NCBI GenBank assembly: GCA_036733285.1
Contig: DAINAU010000110.1
Location: forward strand, 1 to 14,754
Reading direction: 5' to 3'
From: JAGOBX01 sp036733285
GTDB taxonomy: Bacteria > JAGOBX01
Length of the DNA: 14,754 bases
Shown: positions 7,667-14,280 of the stretch, in pieces
Layout: every line of letters begins with the position of its first letter
Position numbering within the stretch: position 1 is the first letter of the stretch
Position numbers and translations under genes: made by a program
Notes under the pieces: generated by a model
The model's database searches: none
What the model saw: only the letters and a program-made list of their open reading frames with translations
What the model was told of the DNA's origin: nothing

Positions 7667-8542
7667 ATACAAAATTCCTTCTTTGATAGACGCCGGTATA
7701 AGTTTAAACATTTCTTTAATTTTTTTGGTATCAAATGAAGTATCTTTCGGGCGCGGCGCTATTTCTTTAAAAAAACTATTCGACACCGGTATTATTTTCG
7801 AAATATCATAGCCGGTATTTTCCGATATTTTTTTACCAAACTCATATCTGCTCAAAATCTCGCCGCCTGCCACATTAAAAATTCCTTTTATATTTTTTTT
7901 TATTATTTCAATTATTATTTTAGCGCAATCATTAGAAAGCAACGGATTGCAAAAAATATCATCTACAAGTTTTATTTCATTATTTGCTTTCTGCATTCGC
8001 AACTGCCAAGTAAAAGGATTCTCCCGTTCATTCGAATCATTCAATCCATACATCAATATCGGTCGGATAATGACAAAATTTTCTAAATTTGTCATTACAT
8101 AATCTTCTTCCATTACTTTTAAATTACCGTAATAATTTATAGGATTTCTTTTTGAATTCTCATTATACAAAGGATTATTCCCGTCATAAACGGCATTAGA
8201 GGAAATTTGAACTAATTTTATTTTATATTCCTTGCATAAATCTACTATATTTTTTGTTCCGCAATAATTAGTGTTATACGCTTCTTCCTTATGCGTTTCA
8301 ACGTAATCGACATTAGCAAGCGACGCGCAATTTATTATAACTTCAATTTTTTCATTAGTTACAATTTCCTTAATTTTTTTCAAATCTCTAATATCAAGTA
8401 AATATTTATTTTTTAAATTATTTAGAGTTTCATATTTTTTTTCAGGATAATATCCTCCTATAATATCTAAAATTTCTTTATTTTCAAAAACTATAGTTCT
8501 TCCAAGCAAACCGGTAACTCCGGTTATCAATGTTTTTATCAT
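7649..8542 (-). CDS. RmlD-like NAD(P)-dependent SDR (sugar reductase/epimerase)
   Basis: An extended short-chain dehydrogenase, 297 residues from the ATG at 8542. It starts MIKTLITGVTGLLGR, giving the nucleotide-binding GxxGxxG. The VQISSNAVYDG segment (Ser near 114-115) and the Y-G-N-L-K active site (Tyr138, Lys142) complete the catalytic triad. Overall it resembles dTDP-4-dehydrorhamnose reductase (RmlD) more than the dehydratases. It probably reduces a 4-keto nucleotide sugar; the exact sugar is unknown. A longer frame reaches a TTG at 8587, but GGAGAG about 9 nt before the 8542 ATG supports the shorter form. Its 3' end overlaps the convergent coiled-coil gene by 18 nt. A promoter and palindromic operator lie just upstream, so it may be transcribed apart from the cyclase. 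Confidence 0.85.
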   Translation of the reverse strand: MIKTLITGVTGLLGRTIVFENKEILDIIGGYYPEKKYETLNNLKNKYLLDIRDLKKIKEIVTNEKIEVIINCASLANVDYVETHKEEAYNTNYCGTKNIVDLCKEYKIKLVQISSNAVYDGNNPLYNENSKRNPINYYGNLKVMEEDYVMTNLENFVIIRPILMYGLNDSNERENPFTWQLRMQKANNEIKLVDDIFCNPLLSNDCAKIIIEIIKKNIKGIFNVAGGEILSRYEFGKKISENTGYDISKIIPVSNSFFKEIAPRPKDTSFDTKKIKEMFKLIPASIKEGILYLNTVC

Positions 8543-8589
8543 ATATATGAACTCTCCGAATTTTAACGCCGAAACAATTAAACTCAAAC

Positions 8590-8610
8590 AATGTTCAATT
8601 ATTGAACATT
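8590..8610. promoter_or_regulatory. Perfect inverted repeat, candidate operator
   Basis: AATGTTCAA and TTGAACATT form a 9-bp perfect inverted repeat around TTA. It sits about 48-68 bp upstream of the SDR start and shares three bases with a TATAAT box on the minus strand (8613-8608). This is where a dimeric helix-turn-helix repressor would bind. No U-tract follows on either strand, so a terminator is unlikely. Confidence 0.6.
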
Positions 8611-8634
8611 ATAGTTAATATTGTAAAAAAACAA
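8608..8634 (-). promoter_or_regulatory. Candidate promoter of the SDR gene
   Basis: On the minus strand TATAAT (8613-8608) is a perfect -10. The best -35 is TTGTTT with a short 15-bp spacer (roughly 8634-8629), so strength may depend on an activator. The -10 overlaps the inverted repeat, fitting repression by occlusion. Confidence 0.45.
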
Positions 8635-8643
8635 ACCATATTT

Positions 8644-9315
8644 TTAACTAATTTTTGCAAGAACCGTAGCAGGCGAAGAATCTACTCCTTCTATAAAAAT
8701 CGGTGCTATTAAAATCTCATTTAAGTTGCAAGATTTTTTTAAAGGGCTTAATTTCATATCTTCAATCAGCAAGATTTCTTGTTTTGTTTTTAACGCAGAT
8801 TTATGCGCATTTCTTCCAATCTCTCTATTTTGAATATTTGAAATAGAAATAGTATCAATTCCTACTGCTTTAACCGATTTAAATTTTTCTTTTAGAAATT
8901 CAAAAACCTCAGGCAAAATAAATGGATTATTAAAAATATATATTTTTTTATTCCTGAATGTTTCAAAACCGGTTCTAATCAAAATGATATCTTTATTATT
9001 AATTTTTTGTTTGAAAATATTAATATCATCTGCGCTGATCGGTTCATTTTTTTTTTTATGGATATCAATCAAAACAGGTTTTAAAAAAATAAAATCACTT
9101 ATTTTATAATCGCAAATTTTTTTTCCGTTATTGTCAAAATGATACGGACAATCTATGTGAGTTCCAGTATGGTTTGAAAAAGATAATTCAAAAGTATTGC
9201 AGGAATCGTCTTTTGTAATATTTTTATTTTGGAAAATTTTTATCCGACCTGCGCCGCCGTATAGAGGAACGTTTTTATTTATTGAATGAGATAATAAAAT
9301 ATATCTTGATTTCAT
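8644..9315 (-). CDS. Cyclase/kynurenine-formamidase-family metal hydrolase
   Basis: The 223 residues belong to the cyclase family (PF04199), metal-dependent hydrolases that include kynurenine formamidase. The signature HTGTHID is at 49-55, followed by CPYHF with His59; His49, His53, Asp55 and His59 are the expected metal ligands. A GIDTISIS segment near residue 155 is also typical. Length is normal for the family. It starts at an ATG 11 nt after the dehydrogenase stop, so the two are co-transcribed. No kynurenine genes are nearby. In a glycan locus it may hydrolyse or cyclise an acyl amide, lactone or similar intermediate made by the neighbouring dehydrogenase; this is inferred from position only. 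Confidence 0.85.
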   Translation of the reverse strand: MKSRYILLSHSINKNVPLYGGAGRIKIFQNKNITKDDSCNTFELSFSNHTGTHIDCPYHFDNNGKKICDYKISDFIFLKPVLIDIHKKKNEPISADDINIFKQKINNKDIILIRTGFETFRNKKIYIFNNPFILPEVFEFLKEKFKSVKAVGIDTISISNIQNREIGRNAHKSALKTKQEILLIEDMKLSPLKKSCNLNEILIAPIFIEGVDSSPATVLAKIS

Positions 9316-9326
9316 TGTCGTTAATT

Positions 9327-10292
9327 CTATGAAAATAGAATATTCGGATTTGTTTCAATTTCGCAAAAAAAATCTATTACATTCTTTACCGCTCCGGTTT
9401 CCATTAAATACCGGCTATGTTCCGAACAAGAACCAAGATGAGGCGTAAGTATTATATTTTTCAAAGAACATAATTTTCCCGAATATGGTTCTTTTTCAAA
9501 CGCGTCTATTGCAGTATAAAAATCCAAAGTATTTGTCAAATGAAAAAATAAATCTTCTTCGTTTATTATTCCGCCGCGCGACGCGTTGATTAAAACAGCG
9601 TTTTTTTTCATTATTTCCAATTGCTTGGAAGTTATCATATTTTGAGTTTTTTTGGTTAAAGGTATATGTAATGTTATAACGTCTGATAATCTGTATATTT
9701 TATTTTTCGGACATAAGACTAATTCGTTTTCTTTAATAAAATCATAATCAGGCGCAATATCATTAACGAATATTCTGCAGTCAAACGGTCTTAAAAATTT
9801 TACCATTAGTTTTCCTATTCTGCCAAGACCAATAATTCCAATTATTTTATTTGAAATATCCGCGCCGACAAAACGGTTCCATTTACCATTTCGCATATCA
9901 TTATCTACGGTTAATACTCTTCGCGCCGCATTTATCATCAAACCCAATGTTAATTCCGCAACAGCTCTGCTTGGAGCATCAGGTGTATATGCAACGGCGA
10001 TTTTACGTTTTTTAGTTTCGGCAAAATCTATGCTGTCCAAGCCAATTCCAAGTCGCGAAATTAATTTCAGTTTTTTTGCTTCTTCCAATATTTCAGCATT
10101 ATATTTTTCGGTTCCGGCAATAACAGCGTCAACATCTTTAATTCTTTCTAATAATTCTTCTTTAGTTAATTTCCGTTTCAAGTTCATCACGGACTTATCA
10201 ATAATAAATCCGGAATCATTCAATAATTTAAAAGGAGTTTTATCTTTATCGCAAAAAGGGTATGATGTTATTAAAATTTTAAACTTATTCAT
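9327..10292 (-). CDS. D-isomer-specific 2-hydroxyacid dehydrogenase (phosphoglycerate dehydrogenase-like)
   Basis: This is a 321-residue NAD-dependent enzyme of the D-2-hydroxyacid dehydrogenase family. The Rossmann motif GLGRIG is at 155-160, with an acidic residue (NDIAPD) after the second strand fitting NAD. The catalytic residues are Arg239 in NASRGG, Glu268 in FEKEP and His285 in TPHLGS. The LISRLGIGLDSID segment near 77-89 is typical of phosphoglycerate dehydrogenases. There is no C-terminal ACT domain, so it is a short form rather than full-length SerA. It heads a unit with the cyclase-family hydrolase and the RmlD-like SDR and likely supplies or uses a 2-hydroxy/2-keto acid for a glycan substituent. 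Its ribosome site is weak. Two related palindromes lie 40-115 bp upstream. Confidence 0.85.
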   Translation of the reverse strand: MNKFKILITSYPFCDKDKTPFKLLNDSGFIIDKSVMNLKRKLTKEELLERIKDVDAVIAGTEKYNAEILEEAKKLKLISRLGIGLDSIDFAETKKRKIAVAYTPDAPSRAVAELTLGLMINAARRVLTVDNDMRNGKWNRFVGADISNKIIGIIGLGRIGKLMVKFLRPFDCRIFVNDIAPDYDFIKENELVLCPKNKIYRLSDVITLHIPLTKKTQNMITSKQLEIMKKNAVLINASRGGIINEEDLFFHLTNTLDFYTAIDAFEKEPYSGKLCSLKNIILTPHLGSCSEHSRYLMETGAVKNVIDFFCEIETNPNILFS

Positions 10293-10501
10293 ATTATAAT
10301 TTCTAATTTTTGTTAATATTCAGCCGATAAAATAAAACCGTTAAAACGGTTAGTAAATAACGATTTGTATTTTATAAAAATAATATAAAAATTAAAACCG
10401 TTTTAAGGGTTTAGATAAGCAGCTACTTTTTATATTGAATTTTAATCCTTTACTTTTTTTTTTTTCAAAATATAATACGTTTTTATTTAATTATTTCCAT
10501 T
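10293..10501. promoter_or_regulatory. Divergent intergenic region with two related palindromes
   Basis: Between the dehydrogenase start and tRNA-Lys. Two palindromes share the core AAAACCGTT: AACCGTT-AA-AACGGTT (10336-10351) and TTAAAAC-C-GTTTTAA (10392-10406). They could be operators for the dehydrogenase unit; the first could also fold into a weak hairpin. The tRNA-Lys promoter occupies the right end. Confidence 0.45.
10449..10476 (+). promoter_or_regulatory. Promoter of tRNA-Lys
   Basis: TTTACT (4 of 6 to TTGACA) and a perfect TATAAT at 10471-10476 are spaced by 16 bp. Transcription would start near 10483, about 20 nt before the mature tRNA. Confidence 0.65.
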
Positions 10502-10577
10502 GGACCGCTAGCTCAACTGGCAGAGCAACGGACTCTTAATCCGTAGGTTCTGGGTTCGACTCCCAGGCGGTTCACCA
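10502..10577 (+). tRNA. tRNA-Lys (anticodon CUU)
   Basis: The 76-nt gene folds into a full cloverleaf: acceptor GGACCGC pairs with GCGGTTC (one G-U), D-stem GCTC/GAGC, anticodon stem ACGGA/TCCGT with loop CTCTTAA (anticodon CTT, reads AAG), and T-stem CTGGG/CCCAG with loop TTCGACT. The CCA end is encoded. It is the only RNA gene here on the plus strand. Confidence 0.95.
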
Positions 10578-10615
10578 ATAATTTTTCTCCGGCGAATTAT
10601 TATTTACTATTCCTT

Positions 10616-10681
10616 AGCCGAATTTCATCGGAAAAGGATAACCGTATAATTTGCTCATAATCCTTTTCCGGAAATTCGGCT
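10616..10681 (+). terminator. Long hairpin, possible terminator downstream of tRNA-Lys
   Basis: Two stacked perfect stems: AGCCGAATTTC (10616-10626) with GAAATTCGGCT (10671-10681), and CGGAAAAGGAT (10629-10639) with ATCCTTTTCCG (10660-10670). They are separated by a 2-nt bulge, and a 20-nt loop closes the structure. The 22 paired bases and the following TTATTT fit a terminator for tRNA-Lys, but the stem is unusually long and could instead be a mobile palindromic repeat. Confidence 0.5.
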
Positions 10682-10816
10682 TTATTTAATATTCGGAAAT
10701 CGTTTCACAATTTTGAAAAAATTTTTTCATAAGGAAATTCGTATAATTCGTTAAATTAGAGGTTAAAATCTCATATTTTTCGGTTTTAATTCGCGTAAAT
10801 TCTAAGGATAAAAAAA

Positions 10817-10890
10817 TGGAGGCGACGACCGGATTTGAACCGGTGGTGGAGATTTTGCAGACCTCTGCCTTACCGCTTGGCGACGTCGCC
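10817..10890 (-). tRNA. tRNA-Cys (anticodon GCA)
   Basis: A 74-nt gene. Acceptor GGCGACG pairs with CGTCGCC, and D-stem GCC pairs with GGC. The anticodon stem is GAGGT/ATCTC with loop CTGCAAA (anticodon GCA), and the T-stem is ACCGG/CCGGT. The discriminator base is U, the known cysteine identity base, and CCA is encoded. T7 follows directly, which can help end transcription. It is 39 nt downstream of tRNA-Val and probably on the same transcript. Confidence 0.95.
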
Positions 10891-10929
10891 TTAATAGATT
10901 GAAAAATCAGATTTAAGTAAAAGCATAAA

Positions 10930-11005
10930 TGGTGGGCGCTGAGGGGTTTGAACCCCCGACCACCGGCTTGTAAGGCCGATGCTCTCCCAGCTGAGCTAAG
11001 CGCCC
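10930..11005 (-). tRNA. tRNA-Val (anticodon UAC)
   Basis: A 76-nt gene. Acceptor GGGCGCT pairs with AGCGCCC, and D-stem GCTC pairs with GAGC. The anticodon stem is TCGGC/GCCGG (one U-G pair) with loop CTTACAA (anticodon TAC, reads GTA), and the T-stem is GGGGG/CCCCT-like with a TTCAAAC loop. The discriminator is A and CCA is encoded. Confidence 0.95.
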
Positions 11006-11020
11006 AAATATATTTTTTGT

Positions 11021-11048
11021 ATTTTATTTAAATATAAAAAAAAATCAA
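11021..11048 (-). promoter_or_regulatory. Candidate promoter of the tRNA-Val/tRNA-Cys unit
   Basis: On the minus strand TTGATT (11048-11043) and TAAAAT (11026-11021) are spaced by 16 bp and end 15 nt before the tRNA-Val gene. Both boxes differ from consensus by one or two bases, and the surrounding sequence is AT-rich, so chance matches are possible. Confidence 0.4.
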
Positions 11049-11151
11049 GATAATTTTTTATTATTTTTTTTCTAAAGGGTCGAGTTCACGAAAATAGAAA
11101 AAGCCAACCTCGAACCAATAAATAACAAAAATAATTAAAAATCTGTGTAAA

Positions 11152-11226
11152 TCTATTGAATCAGTAATCAATCAGTGTTAAAAAACATCTTAACACAGAT
11201 GTAAACAGATTTAACGGATTTAACGG
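11152..11226. repeat. Decayed inverted and direct repeat element
   Basis: AATCTGTGTAAATCT near 11150 is mirrored imperfectly by an ACAGATGTAAACAGATTTAA stretch near 11195-11213. An inner 7-bp hairpin (11175-11196) and two tandem ATTTAACGG copies (11209-11226) complete the block. Similar AATCTGTGTAAATC-type intergenic sequences occur in many bacteria; this looks like a worn copy. Confidence 0.4.
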
Positions 11227-11448
11227 AAGTGATTATTTGATATTTTAATTCAAAATTCATAATTATAGTAAAACTTTTTTTGCCCGACGGACGTCTTTGC
11301 TTCCATTGCCTAAGCCGCATTCGCGGAAAAGCTATTTATCTTATTAAAAGTAATTTTGCTGAAATTGCAAAAATATTTTTAATAGGACACTAATAAATTG
11401 TCAAATTATTTTTTTAAGAATTTCCATTTCTTTGGACTGCATCCTTTT

Positions 11449-12477
11449 CTAAATCAATATTTTTTTTAATTCTTCAGCGTTTTTATCCGCCTTCTCCCAT
11501 CCATACCAGATAGGCGCGCATTGATGATGTTTTGTTATCCATTCAGAATTTTCCAAAGTAAAATCTAATTCTTCTATTCTATATCCCAAATCATTTGGTC
11601 CGAAAACCTGCCCCGTTTGTTCTTTCAAATTATAATCAAAAACGATATATTTATAATATCCCGATTTCATACCTTCAGGAAATTTTATTCGTCTTTCAAA
11701 AATTTTATCATATTTTTCGGCAAGTTTGTTTTTCCATTCAAGTATCTCAGGCAATTGCTCAAGCTGAGCCAATCCAAGCGCGCATGTAAATTCAGGCATC
11801 CTGTAATTAAATCCATTTTTAAGGGGATACGCTACTTTGCCGCCAATTACTTCCTTACCGTAATTTCTATATTTCTCAAGCCACTTCAAAAAATCTTTGT
11901 CTCTACTTACCACCATTCCTCCATCGCCCGTCGGCATTGTCTTAGTAGCGTAAAAACTGTAACTCCCTGCAAATCCCCAATGTCCGCCTGTTTTTCCATT
12001 CCACCAAGCGCCGTGACAATGAGCGCAGTCTTCTACAAGATAAATATTTTTTTGTTTGCAGTATTCAGAAATCTTTTCAATTTCAAAAGCAAAATGTCCG
12101 CCAATATGAACAACAACAATTGCCTTAGTATTAGGCGTTATTTTTTTTACAATATCATCATAACTAACGCACAAATCATTCTTATTGCAATCGGCATAAA
12201 TCACATTTGCTCCGGCTAATTTTGCGGCTTGAGCCGTTGCCCAAAAAGTATTTGCCGGAACAATCACTTCTTTTCCTCTAACGCCGATATACTCATAAAT
12301 CGCAAGCAATCCCGAACCTCCGTTTGAAATTGTCCTTGCGCCAAGCCCGACATACTCGCCGAATTTTTCTTCAAACTCTTTTAAAATCCTGCCTTCAGTC
12401 CACATATTTGAATCAAATATCTGATTCAATATTTTAAAATATTTTTTTCTATAATTATCGTTGAAAGGAATTTTCAT
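11449..12477 (-). CDS. DegT/DnrJ/EryC1/StrS-type PLP sugar aminotransferase
   Basis: The 342-residue PLP enzyme would convert a keto nucleotide sugar to an amino sugar. The internal-aldimine lysine is Lys179 in SFYATKTMPTGDGG, the PLP-ring Asp is Asp150 in LVEDCAHCHGA, and SNGGSGLLAI near 51-60 binds phosphate. It is slightly shorter than the usual 360-400 residues, with a compact C-terminus ending in a WYGWEKADKNAEELKK segment. Its ATG directly follows the stop of the nucleotidyltransferase gene (TGA then ATG, no gap), so translation is coupled. The sampled codons are clearly more GC-rich than those of the fkbH operon. The product may be an amino sugar for the glycan made by this locus. Glutamate as amino donor is usual for the family. 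Confidence 0.92.
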   Translation of the reverse strand: MKIPFNDNYRKKYFKILNQIFDSNMWTEGRILKEFEEKFGEYVGLGARTISNGGSGLLAIYEYIGVRGKEVIVPANTFWATAQAAKLAGANVIYADCNKNDLCVSYDDIVKKITPNTKAIVVVHIGGHFAFEIEKISEYCKQKNIYLVEDCAHCHGAWWNGKTGGHWGFAGSYSFYATKTMPTGDGGMVVSRDKDFLKWLEKYRNYGKEVIGGKVAYPLKNGFNYRMPEFTCALGLAQLEQLPEILEWKNKLAEKYDKIFERRIKFPEGMKSGYYKYIVFDYNLKEQTGQVFGPNDLGYRIEELDFTLENSEWITKHHQCAPIWYGWEKADKNAEELKKILI

Positions 12478-13002
12478 TCAAATTTCACCGCCATTTTCTT
12501 TTATTTTTTTATTAATAAAGTTTAAATCTATTTTGTCAATATCTGATTTTTCGTCTGAATCTCTATTATTAATTGATTTTTCCTTCATTATCTTCAAATG
12601 TTTTAAACTTGCAACTTTAATTGATTTAGAATTTTCAAAAGTCAAGTCGATTGCTTGATTATAAAGCGTCATAAACGGAACCGGAACATCATATAAAATA
12701 TCAATTTCCAATTCGCAAAAAAAAACTTTTATAAATCCCCAATTATTTTTTTCTATAAAATTTCTCATCTTATTTAAACTATTTTCATAAATGGGATTTT
12801 CATTTTTATCGACGTCTATTACAATTTTTCCTTTCAATTCGAATATAAGATTAATTATTCGATCTACGTCAAATAATTTTATTGCTATATCCGTATCAAA
12901 AGTAGCTCTGCTTGAACCATATGTTATCAGCGCCGTTCCGCCTATAAGGACAAAGGGAATTTTTTTTTCCATCAATTTTTCAAAAAAAATCTTTAATTCC
13001 AT
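12478..13002 (-). CDS. MNT/AbiEii-like nucleotidyltransferase-fold protein
   Basis: The 174-residue protein has the pol-beta nucleotidyltransferase core: LIGGTALITYG at 19-29, then R-A-T-F-D-T-D-I at 32-39 giving the DxD metal pair (Asp36 and Asp38), and a likely third acidic residue at Asp101 in LEIDIL. A KHLKIMKEK segment followed by NRDSDEKSDIDKID near 147-159 matches the C-terminal signature of minimal nucleotidyltransferases. Such proteins are known mainly as toxin or antitoxin components or orphan NTases, not as nucleotide-sugar pyrophosphorylases. Here it is joined to the aminotransferase without a gap, suggesting a shared function or a stable insertion. AGGGAAG lies about 8 nt before the ATG. 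Whether it modifies a sugar, a protein or a tRNA is unknown. Confidence 0.75.
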   Translation of the reverse strand: MELKIFFEKLMEKKIPFVLIGGTALITYGSSRATFDTDIAIKLFDVDRIINLIFELKGKIVIDVDKNENPIYENSLNKMRNFIEKNNWGFIKVFFCELEIDILYDVPVPFMTLYNQAIDLTFENSKSIKVASLKHLKIMKEKSINNRDSDEKSDIDKIDLNFINKKIKENGGEI

Positions 13003-13063
13003 AAAAAAAACTTCCCTGAAAAGCGATTAATACCTTTTTATAATTTTTTGGATCCGCAAATAT

Positions 13064-13234
13064 TTATTTGATAGAACAATAATTTTTTTTTTCCAAAAAA
13101 TCTTTTGCAATCCTTTTTTGTTTTACAATTTCCGATTGAAATCGAGTTAAAAATTGAAAAACACTTTTATCAAAAATATTTTTTTTTAAACTAATTTCAG
13201 ATAAATATTTATTCTTATTTATATTGTTTATCAT
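13064..13234 (-). CDS. Small hypothetical protein, 56 residues
   Basis: A short minus-strand ORF starts with ATG at 13234, six bases after the radical SAM stop, and ends at TAA (13066-13064). The product starts MINNINKNKYLSEISLKK and continues with a basic stretch containing FDKSVFQFLTRFQ and KQKRIAKDFLEKK. It is lysine-rich with no signal peptide or membrane segment. The spacing suggests translational coupling, but only a weak AAAGAAAA ribosome site is visible. It could be a real small protein, a remnant of a longer gene or a chance frame in AT-rich DNA; I recognise no family. Confidence 0.45.
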   Translation of the reverse strand: MINNINKNKYLSEISLKKNIFDKSVFQFLTRFQSEIVKQKRIAKDFLEKKNYCSIK

Positions 13235-13240
13235 TTTTCT

Positions 13241-14245
13241 TTATATAAAATTTTTTGTAGCAATCTTCTTTAAATCGGCTACCAGAATATTAAATTTGGT
13301 TATTCTACATTCAGGACACCATCTATTGCAAAAATTGGAATTCCATATCATTCTGCATTGTTTCATTCGTTCATCGCTATTCCATATTTCATTAAAAGAT
13401 TGATTGTAAATATTTCCAATAGGTTTCAACCAATCATATATATTCAATCTGCCGCAAATAAAAACATCTCCGTTTGCTGATATAACGCTTGTTACGCTAT
13501 GCGAAACGCAAGGCAACTCTAAATTTCCGCGAACCGAATTTTCTTTAAAAGCTCCGTCGAGTATTGAAAAATTTTTATTCTCATATTTTTTTAAATAACT
13601 CAAATCTTTCTGAATAAACAAATCAGGATTATCTATTACCGGTCTGAAATGAATATATTTCACGCCTAATCTTTTTAATTTTACAGTTAGCGAATCAAGA
13701 TTATCAAGATTGCCTTGAGTCAATATATAGCCGACTCCGCAAACACTGCATTTTTCAGCGATTTTTTCAATATTGGCTATAACTGTTTCAAAAAAATCTT
13801 TTTTCTTAAGCTGTAAATATTCTTCTCTGTCGCTCGCGTCAAGACTTACCCGTATCCATTCAAACTTATCAATCAAATTACCATAATTTAAGTTTGTTCC
13901 ATTAGTTATCATACCTACTGACATTCCTGATTTCACTATATATTCCACTATCTCGCAAAAATCCGGATGCAACGTGGGTTCTCCGCCGCCTTCAATAGTA
14001 ATTCCTTTGGTTCCGCCTGATTTCAAATCGTCAATAAGTTTAAAAACAATCTCTTTTTTTAAAACTCCCGGAAGCCTGTTTCTCAATTCATAATCCGAAC
14101 ACCACACGCAATTCTGGTTGCAAATATTTGTTAACGATAACTCAACGCTAATCGGATAGCTCAAATCATTTTTCTCCTCGCTAACATTCAAAAGTTCTTT
14201 AATCTTTTCAGGAAACAACATTATTTTATTCAATCCTATTTCCAT
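13241..14245 (-). CDS. Radical SAM protein with SPASM domain
   Basis: This is a 334-residue radical SAM enzyme. The cluster-binding CNQNCVWC is at 42-49 (Cys42, Cys46, Cys49), with GGGEPTLHPDF near 86-96 as the SAM-binding beta-strand motif. A SPASM-type C-terminal domain carries Cys246, Cys264, Cys297, Cys306, Cys310 and Cys313, likely holding extra iron-sulfur clusters. Known SPASM proteins modify peptides or proteins and some act on sugars or aminoglycosides, such as dehydrogenation or epimerisation at carbon. Its place between a sugar epimerase and an aminotransferase suggests a radical step on a nucleotide sugar, but a peptide substrate is not excluded. AGGAG is 6 nt before the ATG at 14245. 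No precursor peptide of RiPP type is evident except perhaps the 56-residue ORF downstream. Confidence 0.9.
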   Translation of the reverse strand: MEIGLNKIMLFPEKIKELLNVSEEKNDLSYPISVELSLTNICNQNCVWCSDYELRNRLPGVLKKEIVFKLIDDLKSGGTKGITIEGGGEPTLHPDFCEIVEYIVKSGMSVGMITNGTNLNYGNLIDKFEWIRVSLDASDREEYLQLKKKDFFETVIANIEKIAEKCSVCGVGYILTQGNLDNLDSLTVKLKRLGVKYIHFRPVIDNPDLFIQKDLSYLKKYENKNFSILDGAFKENSVRGNLELPCVSHSVTSVISANGDVFICGRLNIYDWLKPIGNIYNQSFNEIWNSDERMKQCRMIWNSNFCNRWCPECRITKFNILVADLKKIATKNFI

Positions 14246-14280
14246 TATTTACTCCTATGATAAAATCTACTTATCTACGG

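Larger units (their letters stand above)
11006..11448. other. Noncoding stretch between tRNA-Val and the aminotransferase gene
   Basis: No credible protein gene. It holds the tRNA-Val promoter candidate, a small hairpin GTGTTAA/TTAACAC (11175-11181 with 11190-11196), a tandem 9-bp repeat ATTTAACGG (11209-11226), and an abrupt GC-rich patch (about 11280-11335). A consensus TTGACA at 11404-11399 on the minus strand has TAAAAA 17 bp downstream, but no gene follows within 370 nt except the tRNAs. Confidence 0.6.

Noticed and set aside
8590..8610. Rho-independent terminator of the cyclase-family gene
   Set aside because: The stem is AT-rich and no U-run follows on the minus strand; operator geometry at a -10 fits better.
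10502..11005. tRNA genes as attachment sites of an integrated element
   Set aside because: I found no second copy of any tRNA 3' end and no integrase in the window.
11399..11448. A 13-residue ORF (MQSKEMEILKKII) after the aminotransferase and a TTGACA box on the minus strand
   Set aside because: The ORF is too short and has no counterpart to recognise; the TTGACA has only a partial -10 and no gene follows for over 370 nt except the tRNAs, which have a nearer promoter candidate.
11595..12219. Plus-strand open frames opposite the aminotransferase
   Set aside because: The minus strand carries clear PLP motifs; these frames lack ribosome sites and are low-quality shadows.
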